The notes: a model not told the origin generated them from the letters alone. A stretch of DNA of 64,000 nucleotides from Naasia lichenicola (GCF_004801885.1 NZ_SSSM01000003.1:496001-560000); one strand, 5' to 3'; counted from the first letter of the stretch, positions 41,369 to 50,354 are shown. Made by a program: numbers and translations.

Positions 41369-42076
41369 TTAATCGTCTGCGAGCAACGCCTCCATAATCG
41401 GATCACGTTCAGGGGTCTTACCTGATGCCGCGTTTCCGGAAACGGGAGTAGTTCGTTGCTTGTTCGCAAGCGTCGTGAGCGCTTCATGTCCCCCCTGCTT
41501 TTTGATCGCAGCCGTATCGACAGGCGTTGCCGCCGATGCGAGTGTGCGCAACTGATCAAGGGACAACTTCCCTCCGGTCAGCAGCTCCGCGATGTCAGGG
41601 TTGTCCTGTACGTATTGCCCCATGGCTTGGTCCTCTTCAGCAGTCACACCCTTCTCGGCTTTCCAAGTGTTGATGGTGTTCGCGTTCTGAAGATTGCGAG
41701 CTATGTGGAGTGCCTCAGTGGCTTCAGACGCACCCTCTGGTGCTGGCGTTGCTGATGTCAGCTTGCGCGCTAACTCTGATGCCTCCTGGCTCTTCTTGGT
41801 CATCGCCTGCTCTGCCTCGCGGTAGGACTTGGTCGCTTTCGCGAGCCCTTCTGGCGTGCTGATGTCGATGCCCTTCTTCAGCCAATACGCTGCGGGATCG
41901 TCTTCCTCGGTGGCTGCACCTTGTGCTGGATCAGCGGGCGCGTCGCCTTCGTCTTCAGACGGGTCATTGATTGGTTCGGTAGTCGTTGGGACCGCCGTTG
42001 GGTCTGTCGTCTCGATGCCTTGTGCTGGATCAGCGGGCGGAGTCTCGACAGGCTCAGGGGTTGTGGTTTCACTCAT
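41369..42076 (-). CDS. Scaffolding-type protein
   Basis: 235 residues, strongly acidic and Pro/Thr-rich N-terminal half (EPVETPPADPAQG occurs twice, with DEGDAPADPAQG), then a helical, Gln/Lys-rich C-terminal half (YREAEQAMTKKSQEASELAR) with a basic end. This is the composition of phage scaffolds. The imperfect internal repeat of the PADPAQG segment is notable. ATG with GGAGCAGG; a GTG nine codons earlier is less likely. Confidence 0.7.
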   Translation of the reverse strand: MSETTTPEPVETPPADPAQGIETTDPTAVPTTTEPINDPSEDEGDAPADPAQGAATEEDDPAAYWLKKGIDISTPEGLAKATKSYREAEQAMTKKSQEASELARKLTSATPAPEGASEATEALHIARNLQNANTINTWKAEKGVTAEEDQAMGQYVQDNPDIAELLTGGKLSLDQLRTLASAATPVDTAAIKKQGGHEALTTLANKQRTTPVSGNAASGKTPERDPIMEALLADD

Positions 42077-42196
42077 TGGAACCTGCTCCTTTGCTTGCTT
42101 CACCCCTCTCTATTGGTGGAGAGGTGCTGCCGGAGTAGGAGTTCAACCAGGTGACGGGCCGGGTTAATTGATGTATCTCCTACTCACGCAGCACAC

Positions 42197-42499
42197 CTAC
42201 ACGATGGGGACCGCCTCCTTTGAGGATCGCCGGGACAGGGCGTCGAGCACGCGCTTCTTGAACGTCGGGCTTGTCGTGACTTTTCGCGCGATTGCGAAGT
42301 AATCCAGCTCGCTCTGGATCGTGGCAGCGATAGTGCCCGAATGGGCGCGGAACGTCTCAGTGAGAGTGACGTCCATGACGCTTGCGAGGTGGCGCGCCTT
42401 GGCATCCCTGAGACGCTTCAGGTAGTGCTTGCCGAAGTCGCTCTCGGCGAACGCCGTTGCTTCTGATGCGCGCTTCAACGCGCTGACATCACTGTCCAT
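42197..42499 (-). CDS. Hypothetical protein between portal and scaffold
   Basis: 100 residues, all-helical: VSALKRASEATAFAESDFGK, LKRLRDAKARHLASVMDV, RKVTTSPTFKKRVLDALSRR. The N-terminal phrase about residues 10-35 (F-x-x-S-x-F-G-x-H-Y-L-x-R-L) also occurs in small phage proteins beside portals. ATG overlapping the portal stop by 11 bp is preferred to the upstream extension. Possible head-completion or scaffold helper. Confidence 0.5.
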   Translation of the reverse strand: MDSDVSALKRASEATAFAESDFGKHYLKRLRDAKARHLASVMDVTLTETFRAHSGTIAATIQSELDYFAIARKVTTSPTFKKRVLDALSRRSSKEAVPIV

Positions 42500-44369
42500 C
42501 TGGAACTCCTGGCGGCACCACGGCAGGCGCAGGTGCGGCATTTGGAAGCATCGGTTGCGCGGGCGCGGTCATGATCGCCTGCAGGTCCCCCTTATCGATG
42601 TTGAACATCTTCGGGTAGAGGCGCTTCTTGGCTTCCTCCAGGTTATTCGTCGGGTCCTGGATGAGGATCTGATAGCTCTCGCGCGCCTGTTCCATCTGCT
42701 CGCGCTCCTTTGACTTCGCTTCGACATCAAGAACGATGCGCGGCTTCCAATCCTCCTGATAGTCCGCAGGATCGAAGATCGCAGCGCCAGGCGGCAGATC
42801 GATGCCGTATTTCTCGAGCATCGCTGCGCGGTCCTGCTTGGCATCAAAGGTCTCGACGACAAGCGGGCGATCGACGTTCAGCTGGATGAGCCTGAAGAGG
42901 ATGTAACCCCACCAGTACAACCCGTCCTTCTCGAAGATGCGGGCTTTGCTCTCGATGCGCTGACCGGTGCCGGCAAGTTGCGCGTTTACCTCTGTAGCAG
43001 TGATGTCGCCCTTGGCTTGTTGACCTTTGGCGATCTGATCGATGGCAGTGGTCTCGCGGATCTCCGCCTTGATGTTCATCCGGTTATTGAAAGAGTTCGC
43101 CGGGAGCACAGGTGTATCGCGGTCCTTAAGAGATCCGGGCTTGAACGGGTACACGATGTCGGGATCGTTGGTGATGAGGTCGATCCAGTCTTCGTACTCA
43201 GGGTCCAGCTCCTTTTGTGGGGCGAGCTGCCGGATGATGTAGTCAGCTTCCATGTTGGTGAAGTCGTTGAGCAGTTCCTGCTCCTTGGCGATCGACTCGA
43301 TCTCGCCCTTGGCATAGAAGAGCGACTTGCGGCGCAAGTTGCGGAGGAAGAAGAACGGCACAAGCCCTTTGGCTTCTGACGTCGCACGGCTCTTGACCGC
43401 GTCAGACTCCTTCTCGTAGGTCTCCATGTCCGGATAGCCCTGGACATCGACATACCCCCCGGATTCGAGCTTCGCGTCGATCTCCGCCTGGAAGCGTTTT
43501 TCGAGCAGCATCTGATGGCGCTCTTTGTATGGATTGACGATGTTTTCGATGACGTCGGTGCGGTTGCGCATCGTGACGACGCGGTCGATGTCCCAGATCT
43601 CGATCAACTCGTCTTGGTCGTCTGCAGCGCTGCCGAGAGTGGATCCCGCGAACATCTCCTTGACGGCTTTGTCGTCCGGTTGCCCGTTGTTGATGCCGCC
43701 TGGAGCGTTCGTGATCGACTCCAGATTGAAGCGAGGGATCAGTTCGCCGTATGTCTTGCTATTGAGATCGGTGTCCACGACCTCGTACGTCTCGAGAGTG
43801 CCCTTCCGTACGTGGTAGCGGCGCCCGGCGTATGAGCCAGCCTTCTGGAGGTCTGCAGGCTTCTTGATCGTCGGATCGACGATGGCATCGCGCATGGCGA
43901 AGCTCTCAAGCTCGGGGTGATCAATGTCCCAAGCCAGCATGTGCGCGACCATCCCGTCGATGAAGGTTTCGCGATAGTCCTCCTCGAGCTCAAGATCCCA
44001 CTGCCCCTGATCCCAGTACTCCTCGACGAGTGCGTTGAGAGGCGCCGGATCGACACGCTTCATCGGATCGCCAGACTCGTAGTCGAAGCGGAGGTTCGCG
44101 TTGTTGAGCGCGCTCGTCATGGTTTCGATGGTCTGGTAGGTCATCGGGACGAAAGTGTCCGTTGTGCCCTTGTAAGCAGCGTCAACGCGCTCGTTGTCGT
44201 AGAGCTTGTTCGCGCGGTCCCAGCGTTTGTGCCAGTTCGACCGCTGGTATTCGTAAGACTCGTCGTAGCGCTTCAGAGCCTTGACGAGGACGGGGTCATC
44301 GGTCGGAGCATCATCAGCAGGACTCTTGATCTGCTTCCCTGTTGTCGATGTCCTTTTCGCGCTAGCCAT
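42489..44369 (-). CDS. Portal protein
   Basis: 626 residues. N-terminal half has the family-like entry SYEYQRSNWHKRWDRANKLY and KGTTDTFVPMTYQTIETMTS (clip/wing region); further on, KGLVPFFFLRNLRRKSLFYA, then DFTNMEADYIIRQLAPQKEL and the long pump-helix region IDQIAKGQQAKGDITATEVN; a helical, Pro/Ala-rich C-terminus follows. This length and order match portals of P22-like and other short-tailed phages. It would form the dodecameric DNA gate. ATG start; upstream ~60 bp hold a partial promoter-repeat match (44402-44410). Confidence 0.8.
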   Translation of the reverse strand: MASAKRTSTTGKQIKSPADDAPTDDPVLVKALKRYDESYEYQRSNWHKRWDRANKLYDNERVDAAYKGTTDTFVPMTYQTIETMTSALNNANLRFDYESGDPMKRVDPAPLNALVEEYWDQGQWDLELEEDYRETFIDGMVAHMLAWDIDHPELESFAMRDAIVDPTIKKPADLQKAGSYAGRRYHVRKGTLETYEVVDTDLNSKTYGELIPRFNLESITNAPGGINNGQPDDKAVKEMFAGSTLGSAADDQDELIEIWDIDRVVTMRNRTDVIENIVNPYKERHQMLLEKRFQAEIDAKLESGGYVDVQGYPDMETYEKESDAVKSRATSEAKGLVPFFFLRNLRRKSLFYAKGEIESIAKEQELLNDFTNMEADYIIRQLAPQKELDPEYEDWIDLITNDPDIVYPFKPGSLKDRDTPVLPANSFNNRMNIKAEIRETTAIDQIAKGQQAKGDITATEVNAQLAGTGQRIESKARIFEKDGLYWWGYILFRLIQLNVDRPLVVETFDAKQDRAAMLEKYGIDLPPGAAIFDPADYQEDWKPRIVLDVEAKSKEREQMEQARESYQILIQDPTNNLEEAKKRLYPKMFNIDKGDLQAIMTAPAQPMLPNAAPAPAVVPPGVPDGQ

Positions 44370-44401
44370 TCAGTTGATATATCCCCATTTAAATCCCCCT
44401 A

Positions 44402-44410
44402 AACATAACA
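44402..44410 (-). promoter_or_regulatory. Extended -10-like element before the portal gene
   Basis: Minus strand TGTTATGTT, matching the first nine bases of the late promoter repeat at all but one position. The conserved AACTAGGACGGGCT part is absent. A perfect GAATAG-TC-CTATTC palindrome sits just upstream, at the end of the preceding gene. Confidence 0.35.
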
Positions 44411-44433
44411 TGTGCCCAATGGCTTGAATAGTC

Positions 44434-44655
44434 CTATTCGGCGTCCCGCTCGGTCACAGTGCCACCTAAGTCGCTCGGCAGGAATGTGATGACCTGGCGA
44501 ACCTTACAGCTGCGCATGCGCTTGTTTAGATAGATAATCTTGAACTCCGTCATTCGCCCTTCGGCGTTACGAAAACGCAGTACGTCACCCCTCTTGAAGC
44601 GGTCAAATGCCGCATCGGTCAGGTCTTGCCCAATATCTTCGATAATCTTTTTCAT
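44434..44655 (-). CDS. Hypothetical protein between TerL and portal
   Basis: 73 residues, basic: MKKIIEDIGQDLTDAAFDR, FKRGDVLRFRNAEGRMTEFK and IIYLNKRMRSCKVRQVITF. The central part resembles a small beta-barrel (SH3-like) nucleic-acid-binding protein. ATG with AGGAGG just upstream, lying inside the terminase stop region, so it is coupled to terL. No family recognised. Confidence 0.5.
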   Translation of the reverse strand: MKKIIEDIGQDLTDAAFDRFKRGDVLRFRNAEGRMTEFKIIYLNKRMRSCKVRQVITFLPSDLGGTVTERDAE

Positions 44656-44657
44656 AC

Positions 44658-46016
44658 TCACCTCCTGCTGCGATATGCACCGCGTTTAATTTCCGGCTTC
44701 TTGCGACTAATGCGACTCTTCATGAGCGCATAGCGCAACATGTCGTAGTCGTGATCGTCTGCGCCCGTGTCCACGTCGTCGACCTTATGGCGGTCGTACG
44801 GAAGATCAGGCAGGGTCGTGATCATGCTTGTACAAGTCGAGAAGACCTGAAGCATTGGGATGCCGTCTGCCATGGGTTGGAGTGCCTTGTGCACTACCTC
44901 GAGCCCTGCCTTGCGATCGTTGACCGCCGGCTGCCACTTCACACCTGCTGCTTCGTAAAGCTCAGCGATCGACTTGCCCTGCTGATCGTTGTGATCGGCT
45001 GAGCCGTTCCATATCGCTGGGTCCGCCATCCCATAGCGGATGTCTTCCCCAGCCTCGAGATCCTTGATGACGCTCGCCTTGTAGTCGATCGTCTTGTACT
45101 CATCCAGACGAAACTCCCGGTACATGAAGACGTGCTCCGAGGCGGGATCTTCGGCGAACCATCCGACACTGTTGTGGTTGCCGTAGTCGGTCGACCGCCA
45201 ACGCTTCCAGTGATCCGGGATCGCGAAGGGATCGACCACGTGGGTGCGCCTGGACCACTCAGTGAAGACCTGACCGGCGAACATGTCCCAGTCGCCGTAT
45301 CGCAGCGCTTTGCGTAGCTGGGGGTCTGAGATCTTCTGCAGCTGCTTGTTGTAGTCGGTCCTGAAGCGCTCGTCCGGGTGATCGTCCAGCGAAGCGGGGA
45401 TGAAGACGCGAGTCGTGAACGATCCGTCAGGGAGGCGGATCTCCTGGACTTTGCCCCACTCCCCTATGTCGATGTAGTGCTTCTTCACCCAGCCATGCCC
45501 TATGCCGCCCGGGTTTGTTCCTGCCATAAAGATCACAGGCCATGCAGCGTTACTCGTGCGATTACGGGTCTGTAGATACTCGATCCAGTCGAAGGGGAAT
45601 TGGGTCAGCTCATCGACGCCGATCACTGGCATCTCGGATCCCTGGTAGCGAAACATGTCGGACGCGTTGTCCAGATAGTTAAGCGTGATGCTCGAGCCGT
45701 TCTCAAAGACGTAGGACCTGCCCTCGTACTCAGCGCTCGCTTGCCCGTGATAGACGATGTGCCCCGCCTTCATGTAGTCGCGGGTCTGCTTCATCAGCTC
45801 GGGGCGGATGGTCTTGTTCAACTCCGGGATCGTGCGGCGGAACAGGTTGATCGGGATGCCTGGGTACTCGAGCGCGAGCGTGATGCTCTCCGCCACGATC
45901 GCGGCGGTCTTCCCTCCCCCAGCTGCACCGCCATAGAGCTTCTCGTCAGCTACAGCCGTGTGGAACGCCGTCTGCCGATCGGACGCTGTGTAGTCAGGAA
46001 CCTTAAGGCTCGGCAT
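44658..46016 (-). CDS. terL: Terminase large subunit
   Basis: 452 residues. ATPase domain: adenine motif near SDRQTAFHTAVADEKLYGG, Walker A GGAAGGGKT, Walker B MPVIGVDE, and coupling motif MAGTNPGG. Nuclease domain (RNase H-like): first Asp in RSTDYGNHNSVGW, then MADPAIWNGS and DDHDYDMLRYA with the later acidic residues. It packages DNA into the prohead and cuts it. I start at MPSLKVPD, overlapping terS by 14 bp; an earlier ATG lies deep in terS. Confidence 0.9.
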   Translation of the reverse strand: MPSLKVPDYTASDRQTAFHTAVADEKLYGGAAGGGKTAAIVAESITLALEYPGIPINLFRRTIPELNKTIRPELMKQTRDYMKAGHIVYHGQASAEYEGRSYVFENGSSITLNYLDNASDMFRYQGSEMPVIGVDELTQFPFDWIEYLQTRNRTSNAAWPVIFMAGTNPGGIGHGWVKKHYIDIGEWGKVQEIRLPDGSFTTRVFIPASLDDHPDERFRTDYNKQLQKISDPQLRKALRYGDWDMFAGQVFTEWSRRTHVVDPFAIPDHWKRWRSTDYGNHNSVGWFAEDPASEHVFMYREFRLDEYKTIDYKASVIKDLEAGEDIRYGMADPAIWNGSADHNDQQGKSIAELYEAAGVKWQPAVNDRKAGLEVVHKALQPMADGIPMLQVFSTCTSMITTLPDLPYDRHKVDDVDTGADDHDYDMLRYALMKSRISRKKPEIKRGAYRSRR

Positions 46017-46512
46017 TGCCCGTCTTTGGACGCGGAACATCGTTCACGAATGAGACGTTGCCCGTGTGGTTGTTCTCTACTTCGGTTCTGTCCTTCCAGC
46101 CCCAGTTGTTCTTCAGGCTGAAGGCTGCTCCCGCTTGGGCTCTGCCGAAGAGCTGAGACTCGGCATACTCGTGGCAGCGGTCGTAGGCAGCCTGTATCGA
46201 GCCGATAAATTCGTCGCGCTTCTTGTAGTTGATCAGGGTGTCGCGGTCGATGCCGAGAGACCTGGCGAGACCTGAGACTGTGTATGGCTTCTGCTCCGTG
46301 ATGCGCAGCCGGCTATCAAAAAGCATGTTGTCGTGCGAGTCGCGCCCGACTTCAACGAGCGTCTTCTCGGTATGAGGATCGCACTCGGCGAAGTAGTTCT
46401 GGATAGCGAGTTCGAGATCCTCGACGGTCTTGAATTTGAGCGGACGACCAACAGGATTCGGTTGTTCCGAATCGTTATCCTGCGCTACTGCTGGGTCCTG
46501 CTCCGCTTCCAT
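46003..46512 (-). CDS. terS: Terminase small subunit
   Basis: 169 residues. VGRPLKFKTVEDLELAIQNY and PYTVSGLARSLGIDRDTLIN (helix-turn-helix), RCHEYAESQLFGRAQAGAAF, then LKNNWGWKDRTEVENNHTG, which is the typical C-terminal part of P22/phage-encoded TerS proteins. It recognises pac/cos DNA and recruits TerL. A promoter with 17-bp spacing stands only a few bases upstream, so the late transcript may be nearly leaderless. Confidence 0.85.
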   Translation of the reverse strand: MEAEQDPAVAQDNDSEQPNPVGRPLKFKTVEDLELAIQNYFAECDPHTEKTLVEVGRDSHDNMLFDSRLRITEQKPYTVSGLARSLGIDRDTLINYKKRDEFIGSIQAAYDRCHEYAESQLFGRAQAGAAFSLKNNWGWKDRTEVENNHTGNVSFVNDVPRPKTGNAEP

Positions 46513-46523
46513 ATCGTGCCCTT

Positions 46524-46552
46524 ATTTATGCACAACTATTGCGCTTTTACAA
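46524..46552 (-). promoter_or_regulatory. Candidate promoter for the late operon (terS)
   Basis: Minus strand TTGTAA, 17-bp spacer, ATAAAT. The predicted +1 lies about 5 nt before the terS ATG. The rest of the 220-bp gap up to the R-M gene holds only G-rich runs in which I see no gene. Confidence 0.5.
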
Positions 46553-46732
46553 GGACGAAAGCACTTCCCTTCCACGCCCGCGCAACTCCCCCGCTGCGTT
46601 TATTTTTTACAACACTTAACAGGGGTGGAGAGGGTACCCCCACGGCAGGGAAGGGGGTTTGGCTAAGGGGCTAGGTGCGACTCAGGGGTTGGGGAAGGGC
46701 ACACCCCACAGGCGACCCATACGTTCACACCC

Positions 46733-49492
46733 CTAGACGGTGAGTGCCTCCTCGTGCTGCTTGTGCAGAGCTAGCAAGTGACGCACTCTCTCTTCCCATC
46801 CAGCGAACTCTTCTTCGCGGTAGAGACTGTCCACGTAAACGTCGATCGCATCGTGTGCCTTGCGCAGCTCAAAGGGCATCAGCACGTCGTCGTAGAGATT
46901 GGCGAGGGACTCATTCGGGTAGGCAGCTCGGGCGTCAAGGACCGCCTGCCCAAGAGCCTGCAACTTGACGATGTGCTGGTCGGTGAGCTTCGGGAAGATG
47001 AAGTTGTTGTAGACGACATCCTTCGAGTAGCGGTACCGACTTTCGAGCCTGCCGCCCACCAGCCGCATCCAGTCCATGTGCATCTGGCTGGTCAGGACCG
47101 CGAACAGTTCGAGCGTCCCGTCTTGGATCGCGAGGTTCAGATTCGTGGTCACGACGCCGGGCTCGAAGAAGCCCATGGGCACGTAGCGCCGCGACTCACT
47201 GGACACGCTGGGGATGAGTAGGAACGGGAACTTCGGCGACTGGGTGCGCTGCGCGAATAGGTGCGGGATCGACGCCAGTTCGGGACGGGCGGACTTCGCG
47301 CGGTTCGCCTTGTTGGCTTCCACCCGTGAGTAGACGAGCGGCATCGCTTTCAGCTCGGACGGCGAGATCCCTTCCAGCCACAGCGCGTAGCGATCTTCCT
47401 TCCGGATGAACTCGCGCGCTCCATAGCAAGGCAGGATCCAAGCCGCGGCTGCTGGTTCGTGAGCGACCAGGTAGTCGCGCTCTTCAGTCGACAGCAGCAG
47501 GTTCCCGTCGTCCGCCGGCATGTTGCCAAACGCCATGGGAAGCATCGAGCTGATCTGGTTCTCGCGGTTGCTCACCACGTACTCGTCGCCTTCGATCAAG
47601 TACGGGCTGATGGATGGCACCAAGCTCAGCACGGGCTCGCCCGTGATGTCCGGGTACTCGTACAGCTCCTTCTGTGCCTTCGCCTTGCGTCCGAAGCCCA
47701 CGATGACGCAGTGGACCCGGGCAATCCCCTTCGCACCATTCGTCCAGCGGAAGGTCCGGTGGGCGAAGTTGATGTGCGCACCGTTTGCGAGCAGCTTCTT
47801 CCAGAGAATCCCGGGCTGCTCCCCCTGGCTGATCGAGCTGGTGGACACGAATGCCACCTGGATGTCCGGGTTCACATCGAGGAACTTGTCCGCCTTGATG
47901 TACCAGCCAGTGACGTAGTCCAGGAATCCCGACTGCTTGTAGCCCTTGGCAACCGCCTTCAGCTCAACTTTCTGGGGCTTGCTCATCACCCGCGAGCCGA
48001 GGAAGGGCGGGTTGCCCATGATGAAGTCGAGCTGGTCAGGCTTTACTACATCGCCCCAGTCCTTCGTGAGCGCGTTCGCCCACACGATGTTCGCGCCCTC
48101 AGTGAGTGGAAGGCGCGTGTAGTGCTCGCCGAGCTGCTCACTGGCTTCCATGTTCATCTGGTGGTCCGTGAGCCACAGAGCGGTCCTGGCGATGAGCGCA
48201 GGGAACTCTTCGATCTCGATGCCGTGGAACTGCTCCACGCGTACCCTGAGCAGCTCAGTGACGTCCAGCAGAGCGGTTCCGCCCGCCATGGCTGCCACGA
48301 CGCGGTGCTCGAGCCGGCGCAGCTCCCGGTATGCGATCACGAGGAAGTTCCCGCAACCACAAGCTGGGTCGAAGAAGTTGAGGTTGGCGATCTTGTCGTG
48401 GAAGGTGTCGAGCCGAGCGAGGCGGTTTGCACGGACGCGCTTGTCCTCTTTATCCTCCTGCTGGGTGCGGGAGCGACGGCGGACCAGAGGCTCCAGCTCC
48501 GCGTAGAGGTCGTCGAGGAAGAGCGGCTTGATAACCCGGAGGATGTTCTCCTCGCTCGTGTAGTGCGCGCCGATGTCGTGACGCTGGTCCTCATTCATGA
48601 CGCCTTGGAACATCGCGCCGAAGATTGCGGGGCTGACCTTGGACCAGTCAGGGCGCGTAGCCATCAGAAGGCTGAAGCGGGTCGTGGTGTCGAAGTCAGG
48701 TATCGGGATCAGCTCGGAGAACAGACCACCGTTGATGTACGGGAAGGCGGCGAGGTCATCGTCGAGGGCTGTGGAGCGTTCCTCTGGCTTCGTGTTGAGC
48801 ACCTCGAACAGCCGCGACATCTTCGGACCGAGATCGGTGCCGTCCACCTGCGTGCGATTGCGGATGTAGTTCTGGAACTGGTTCAACTCGAAGATCCTCG
48901 AGTCCTCCGCGAAGAGGCAGAAGACCAACCGGACGAGCAGCAGCTCGAGCTTGTGCCCCCGGTACCCGGTCGCCTCGATCGCGTTGTGGAGTGCAGCCAT
49001 GCGCTCCGCTGCTTCCCGGTTGACCGGGTTCTGCTCCTCGTACTTTTGAGGCGCCTCGTCGACGAGGATCGCGAACTCTCGGACGTGCTTCGGCAGATCC
49101 TCGAGCGGGAACGTGACGACCTCGCGGGTTTCGAGGTCCAAGATCTGGAACACCGAGAAGTCGCACGTGACGATGATGTTCGGAAGGTCGTAGTTCGTGA
49201 GCCCGTCGAGGTAGCTGAGCGCCTGCCCTTGCGCCTTCGACAGATCGCGACCGGAACTCTTCTGCTCGACGAGCATCTTGCCCGGCAGGAACATGTCGAT
49301 GAAGCCGTACTTTTTGCCGGCTAGCTTGACCGCGTACTCGAAGTAGCCGCCTGCCCGCTTGCGGTTGATGCCGAAAACCTCGAGGAACTCCGTCCAGAAG
49401 GTTTGGGACTCACTCGTCTCCCGGGTCTCCCCTGCCCACTCAGTCGCGAACTTCGCTGCTCGGGCTGTGATCTCGTTCCAGGCAAGGTGCAC
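46733..49492 (-). CDS. MmeI-like type IIL restriction-modification enzyme (single polypeptide)
   Basis: 919 residues, the same length as MmeI. Order: N-terminal PD-(D/E)XK nuclease (KYGFIDMFLPGKMLVEQKSS with D...EQK); helical spacer (~150-330); gamma-class N6-adenine methyltransferase with motif I FFDPACGCGNFL and motif IV MGNPPFLGS; target-recognition domain (~620-840); helical C-terminus. Such enzymes cut ~20 bp from a site and protect it by single-strand methylation. All key residues look intact. It is transcribed toward the late genes and could block competing phages during lysogeny. Confidence 0.92.
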   Translation of the reverse strand: MHLAWNEITARAAKFATEWAGETRETSESQTFWTEFLEVFGINRKRAGGYFEYAVKLAGKKYGFIDMFLPGKMLVEQKSSGRDLSKAQGQALSYLDGLTNYDLPNIIVTCDFSVFQILDLETREVVTFPLEDLPKHVREFAILVDEAPQKYEEQNPVNREAAERMAALHNAIEATGYRGHKLELLLVRLVFCLFAEDSRIFELNQFQNYIRNRTQVDGTDLGPKMSRLFEVLNTKPEERSTALDDDLAAFPYINGGLFSELIPIPDFDTTTRFSLLMATRPDWSKVSPAIFGAMFQGVMNEDQRHDIGAHYTSEENILRVIKPLFLDDLYAELEPLVRRRSRTQQEDKEDKRVRANRLARLDTFHDKIANLNFFDPACGCGNFLVIAYRELRRLEHRVVAAMAGGTALLDVTELLRVRVEQFHGIEIEEFPALIARTALWLTDHQMNMEASEQLGEHYTRLPLTEGANIVWANALTKDWGDVVKPDQLDFIMGNPPFLGSRVMSKPQKVELKAVAKGYKQSGFLDYVTGWYIKADKFLDVNPDIQVAFVSTSSISQGEQPGILWKKLLANGAHINFAHRTFRWTNGAKGIARVHCVIVGFGRKAKAQKELYEYPDITGEPVLSLVPSISPYLIEGDEYVVSNRENQISSMLPMAFGNMPADDGNLLLSTEERDYLVAHEPAAAAWILPCYGAREFIRKEDRYALWLEGISPSELKAMPLVYSRVEANKANRAKSARPELASIPHLFAQRTQSPKFPFLLIPSVSSESRRYVPMGFFEPGVVTTNLNLAIQDGTLELFAVLTSQMHMDWMRLVGGRLESRYRYSKDVVYNNFIFPKLTDQHIVKLQALGQAVLDARAAYPNESLANLYDDVLMPFELRKAHDAIDVYVDSLYREEEFAGWEERVRHLLALHKQHEEALTV

Positions 49493-49531
49493 ATGGCGAT
49501 GCTATCCAGCGCCTTGAGCGTTCGACAGCGA

Positions 49532-49765
49532 TCAGGGTGCGAAGCGCTCGTCCATGGCTCTCGTGAGCTTGATGGCTATAGCGCCCATCAACTTCTGCCG
49601 GCGAGGCGTTATCCGGTGGACCTTCTCCACTTCCGCGAGCCAGTCATACATGTCCACGATCATGCCGGTCTCGACCTTGTCGCTGGAGTAGTCGAGCCTC
49701 AGGACAGCGAGGAGGATCGACTCCAACTCGACGTCGTCCGGGTGGGGCTCACGCTGTTCCATCAC
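49532..49765 (-). CDS. Small helical protein, paralogue of the next gene
   Basis: 77 residues: DDVELESILLAVLRLDYSSD, VETGMIVDMYDWLAEVEKVH, RRQKLMGAIAIKLTRAMDER. The last two segments align with the neighbouring upstream protein (ET-x2-I-x4-WL-x2-V ... RQ ... DER), so the pair are tandem duplicates. No known domain. Overlaps the upstream gene by 17 bp and lies about 40 bp upstream of the R-M gene, in the same direction. Confidence 0.5.
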   Translation of the reverse strand: MMEQREPHPDDVELESILLAVLRLDYSSDKVETGMIVDMYDWLAEVEKVHRITPRRQKLMGAIAIKLTRAMDERFAP

Positions 49766-50045
49766 CGCCCTTCGTGGCGAAGCCGAGGCGCTCGTCGATC
49801 AGCAGGCACATGCGGAACAGGTTGCGTGAGATGCGGGTCTGACGTTCTAGGTCCTTCGCGAAGTCCGGACGCACACCCTCGAGCCATTCGAACAGGTAGA
49901 TCAGGCGGGCGGTCTCAGTGCGCTTGGCGCGATCACCCATCCCCTCGAAACCATCGAGGATGTCGTCAATCGCTTCATCGCGTCCCCAAACGTTGTCGCT
50001 CTCCATATCGCCGCTGACTATGAGCCGGAGCTGCGGATCCGTCAA
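49749..50045 (-). CDS. Small helical protein, paralogue of the downstream gene
   Basis: 98 residues: NVWGRDEAIDDILDGFEGMG, KRTETARLIYLFEWLEGVRP and ERQTRISRNLFRMCLLIDER. It shares the ET-x-x-x-I...WL-x-x-V...RQ...DER pattern with the gene that follows. TTG start given; an ATG at 50006 (MESDNVW) is an alternative. Function unknown; candidates are a controller for the R-M gene or a phage regulator. Confidence 0.5.
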   Translation of the reverse strand: MTDPQLRLIVSGDMESDNVWGRDEAIDDILDGFEGMGDRAKRTETARLIYLFEWLEGVRPDFAKDLERQTRISRNLFRMCLLIDERLGFATKGGDGTA

Positions 50046-50048
50046 GAC

Positions 50049-50354
50049 CTACAAGCGCTCCACGGCAGCCGCCCACACCCACGCGTCCCGGTAGTTGCCG
50101 TCGCCGATCCCCCAGTGGACATGCACTGCCCGGCTGGTCCGCTCACGGGCTTGTCCAAAGACCTTCGCGATCCGCCCATCGTCGAACGCCATCCAAGCGC
50201 TCACCTCATAGATGGCAGTCACCGGCTTGATGGGATCGTGCTCGAAATCGAGCTGTGCCGGCGTGAGTGAGATGGGCAGGGCAGTGCGCAGCTCGGCAGC
50301 CTTGTTGGACCGGTACGTCTGCAGCTGCTCGCCGTATCGCTTATTGCTTCCCAC
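50049..50354 (-). CDS. Conserved actinobacterial small protein ('NKRYGE' type)
   Basis: 101 residues starting GSNKRYGEQLQTYRSNKAAE and ending NYRDAWVWAAAVERL. I recognise this layout from small proteins found widely in actinobacterial genomes and mobile elements, often beside DNA-processing genes; the middle (AWMAFDDGRIAKVFGQAR) is a short beta sheet. GTG start chosen at the conserved N-terminus; a TTG 12 codons upstream is open. Function unknown. Confidence 0.55.
   Translation of the reverse strand: MGSNKRYGEQLQTYRSNKAAELRTALPISLTPAQLDFEHDPIKPVTAIYEVSAWMAFDDGRIAKVFGQARERTSRAVHVHWGIGDGNYRDAWVWAAAVERL

Noticed and set aside
47459-49324. 621-codon open frame antisense to the type IIL enzyme
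   Set aside because: Mirror of a clearly homologous gene, with low-complexity Leu/Val/Glu/Arg sequence.
49532-50045. Toxin-antitoxin pair
   Set aside because: The two small proteins resemble each other and neither shows a toxin or antitoxin motif.
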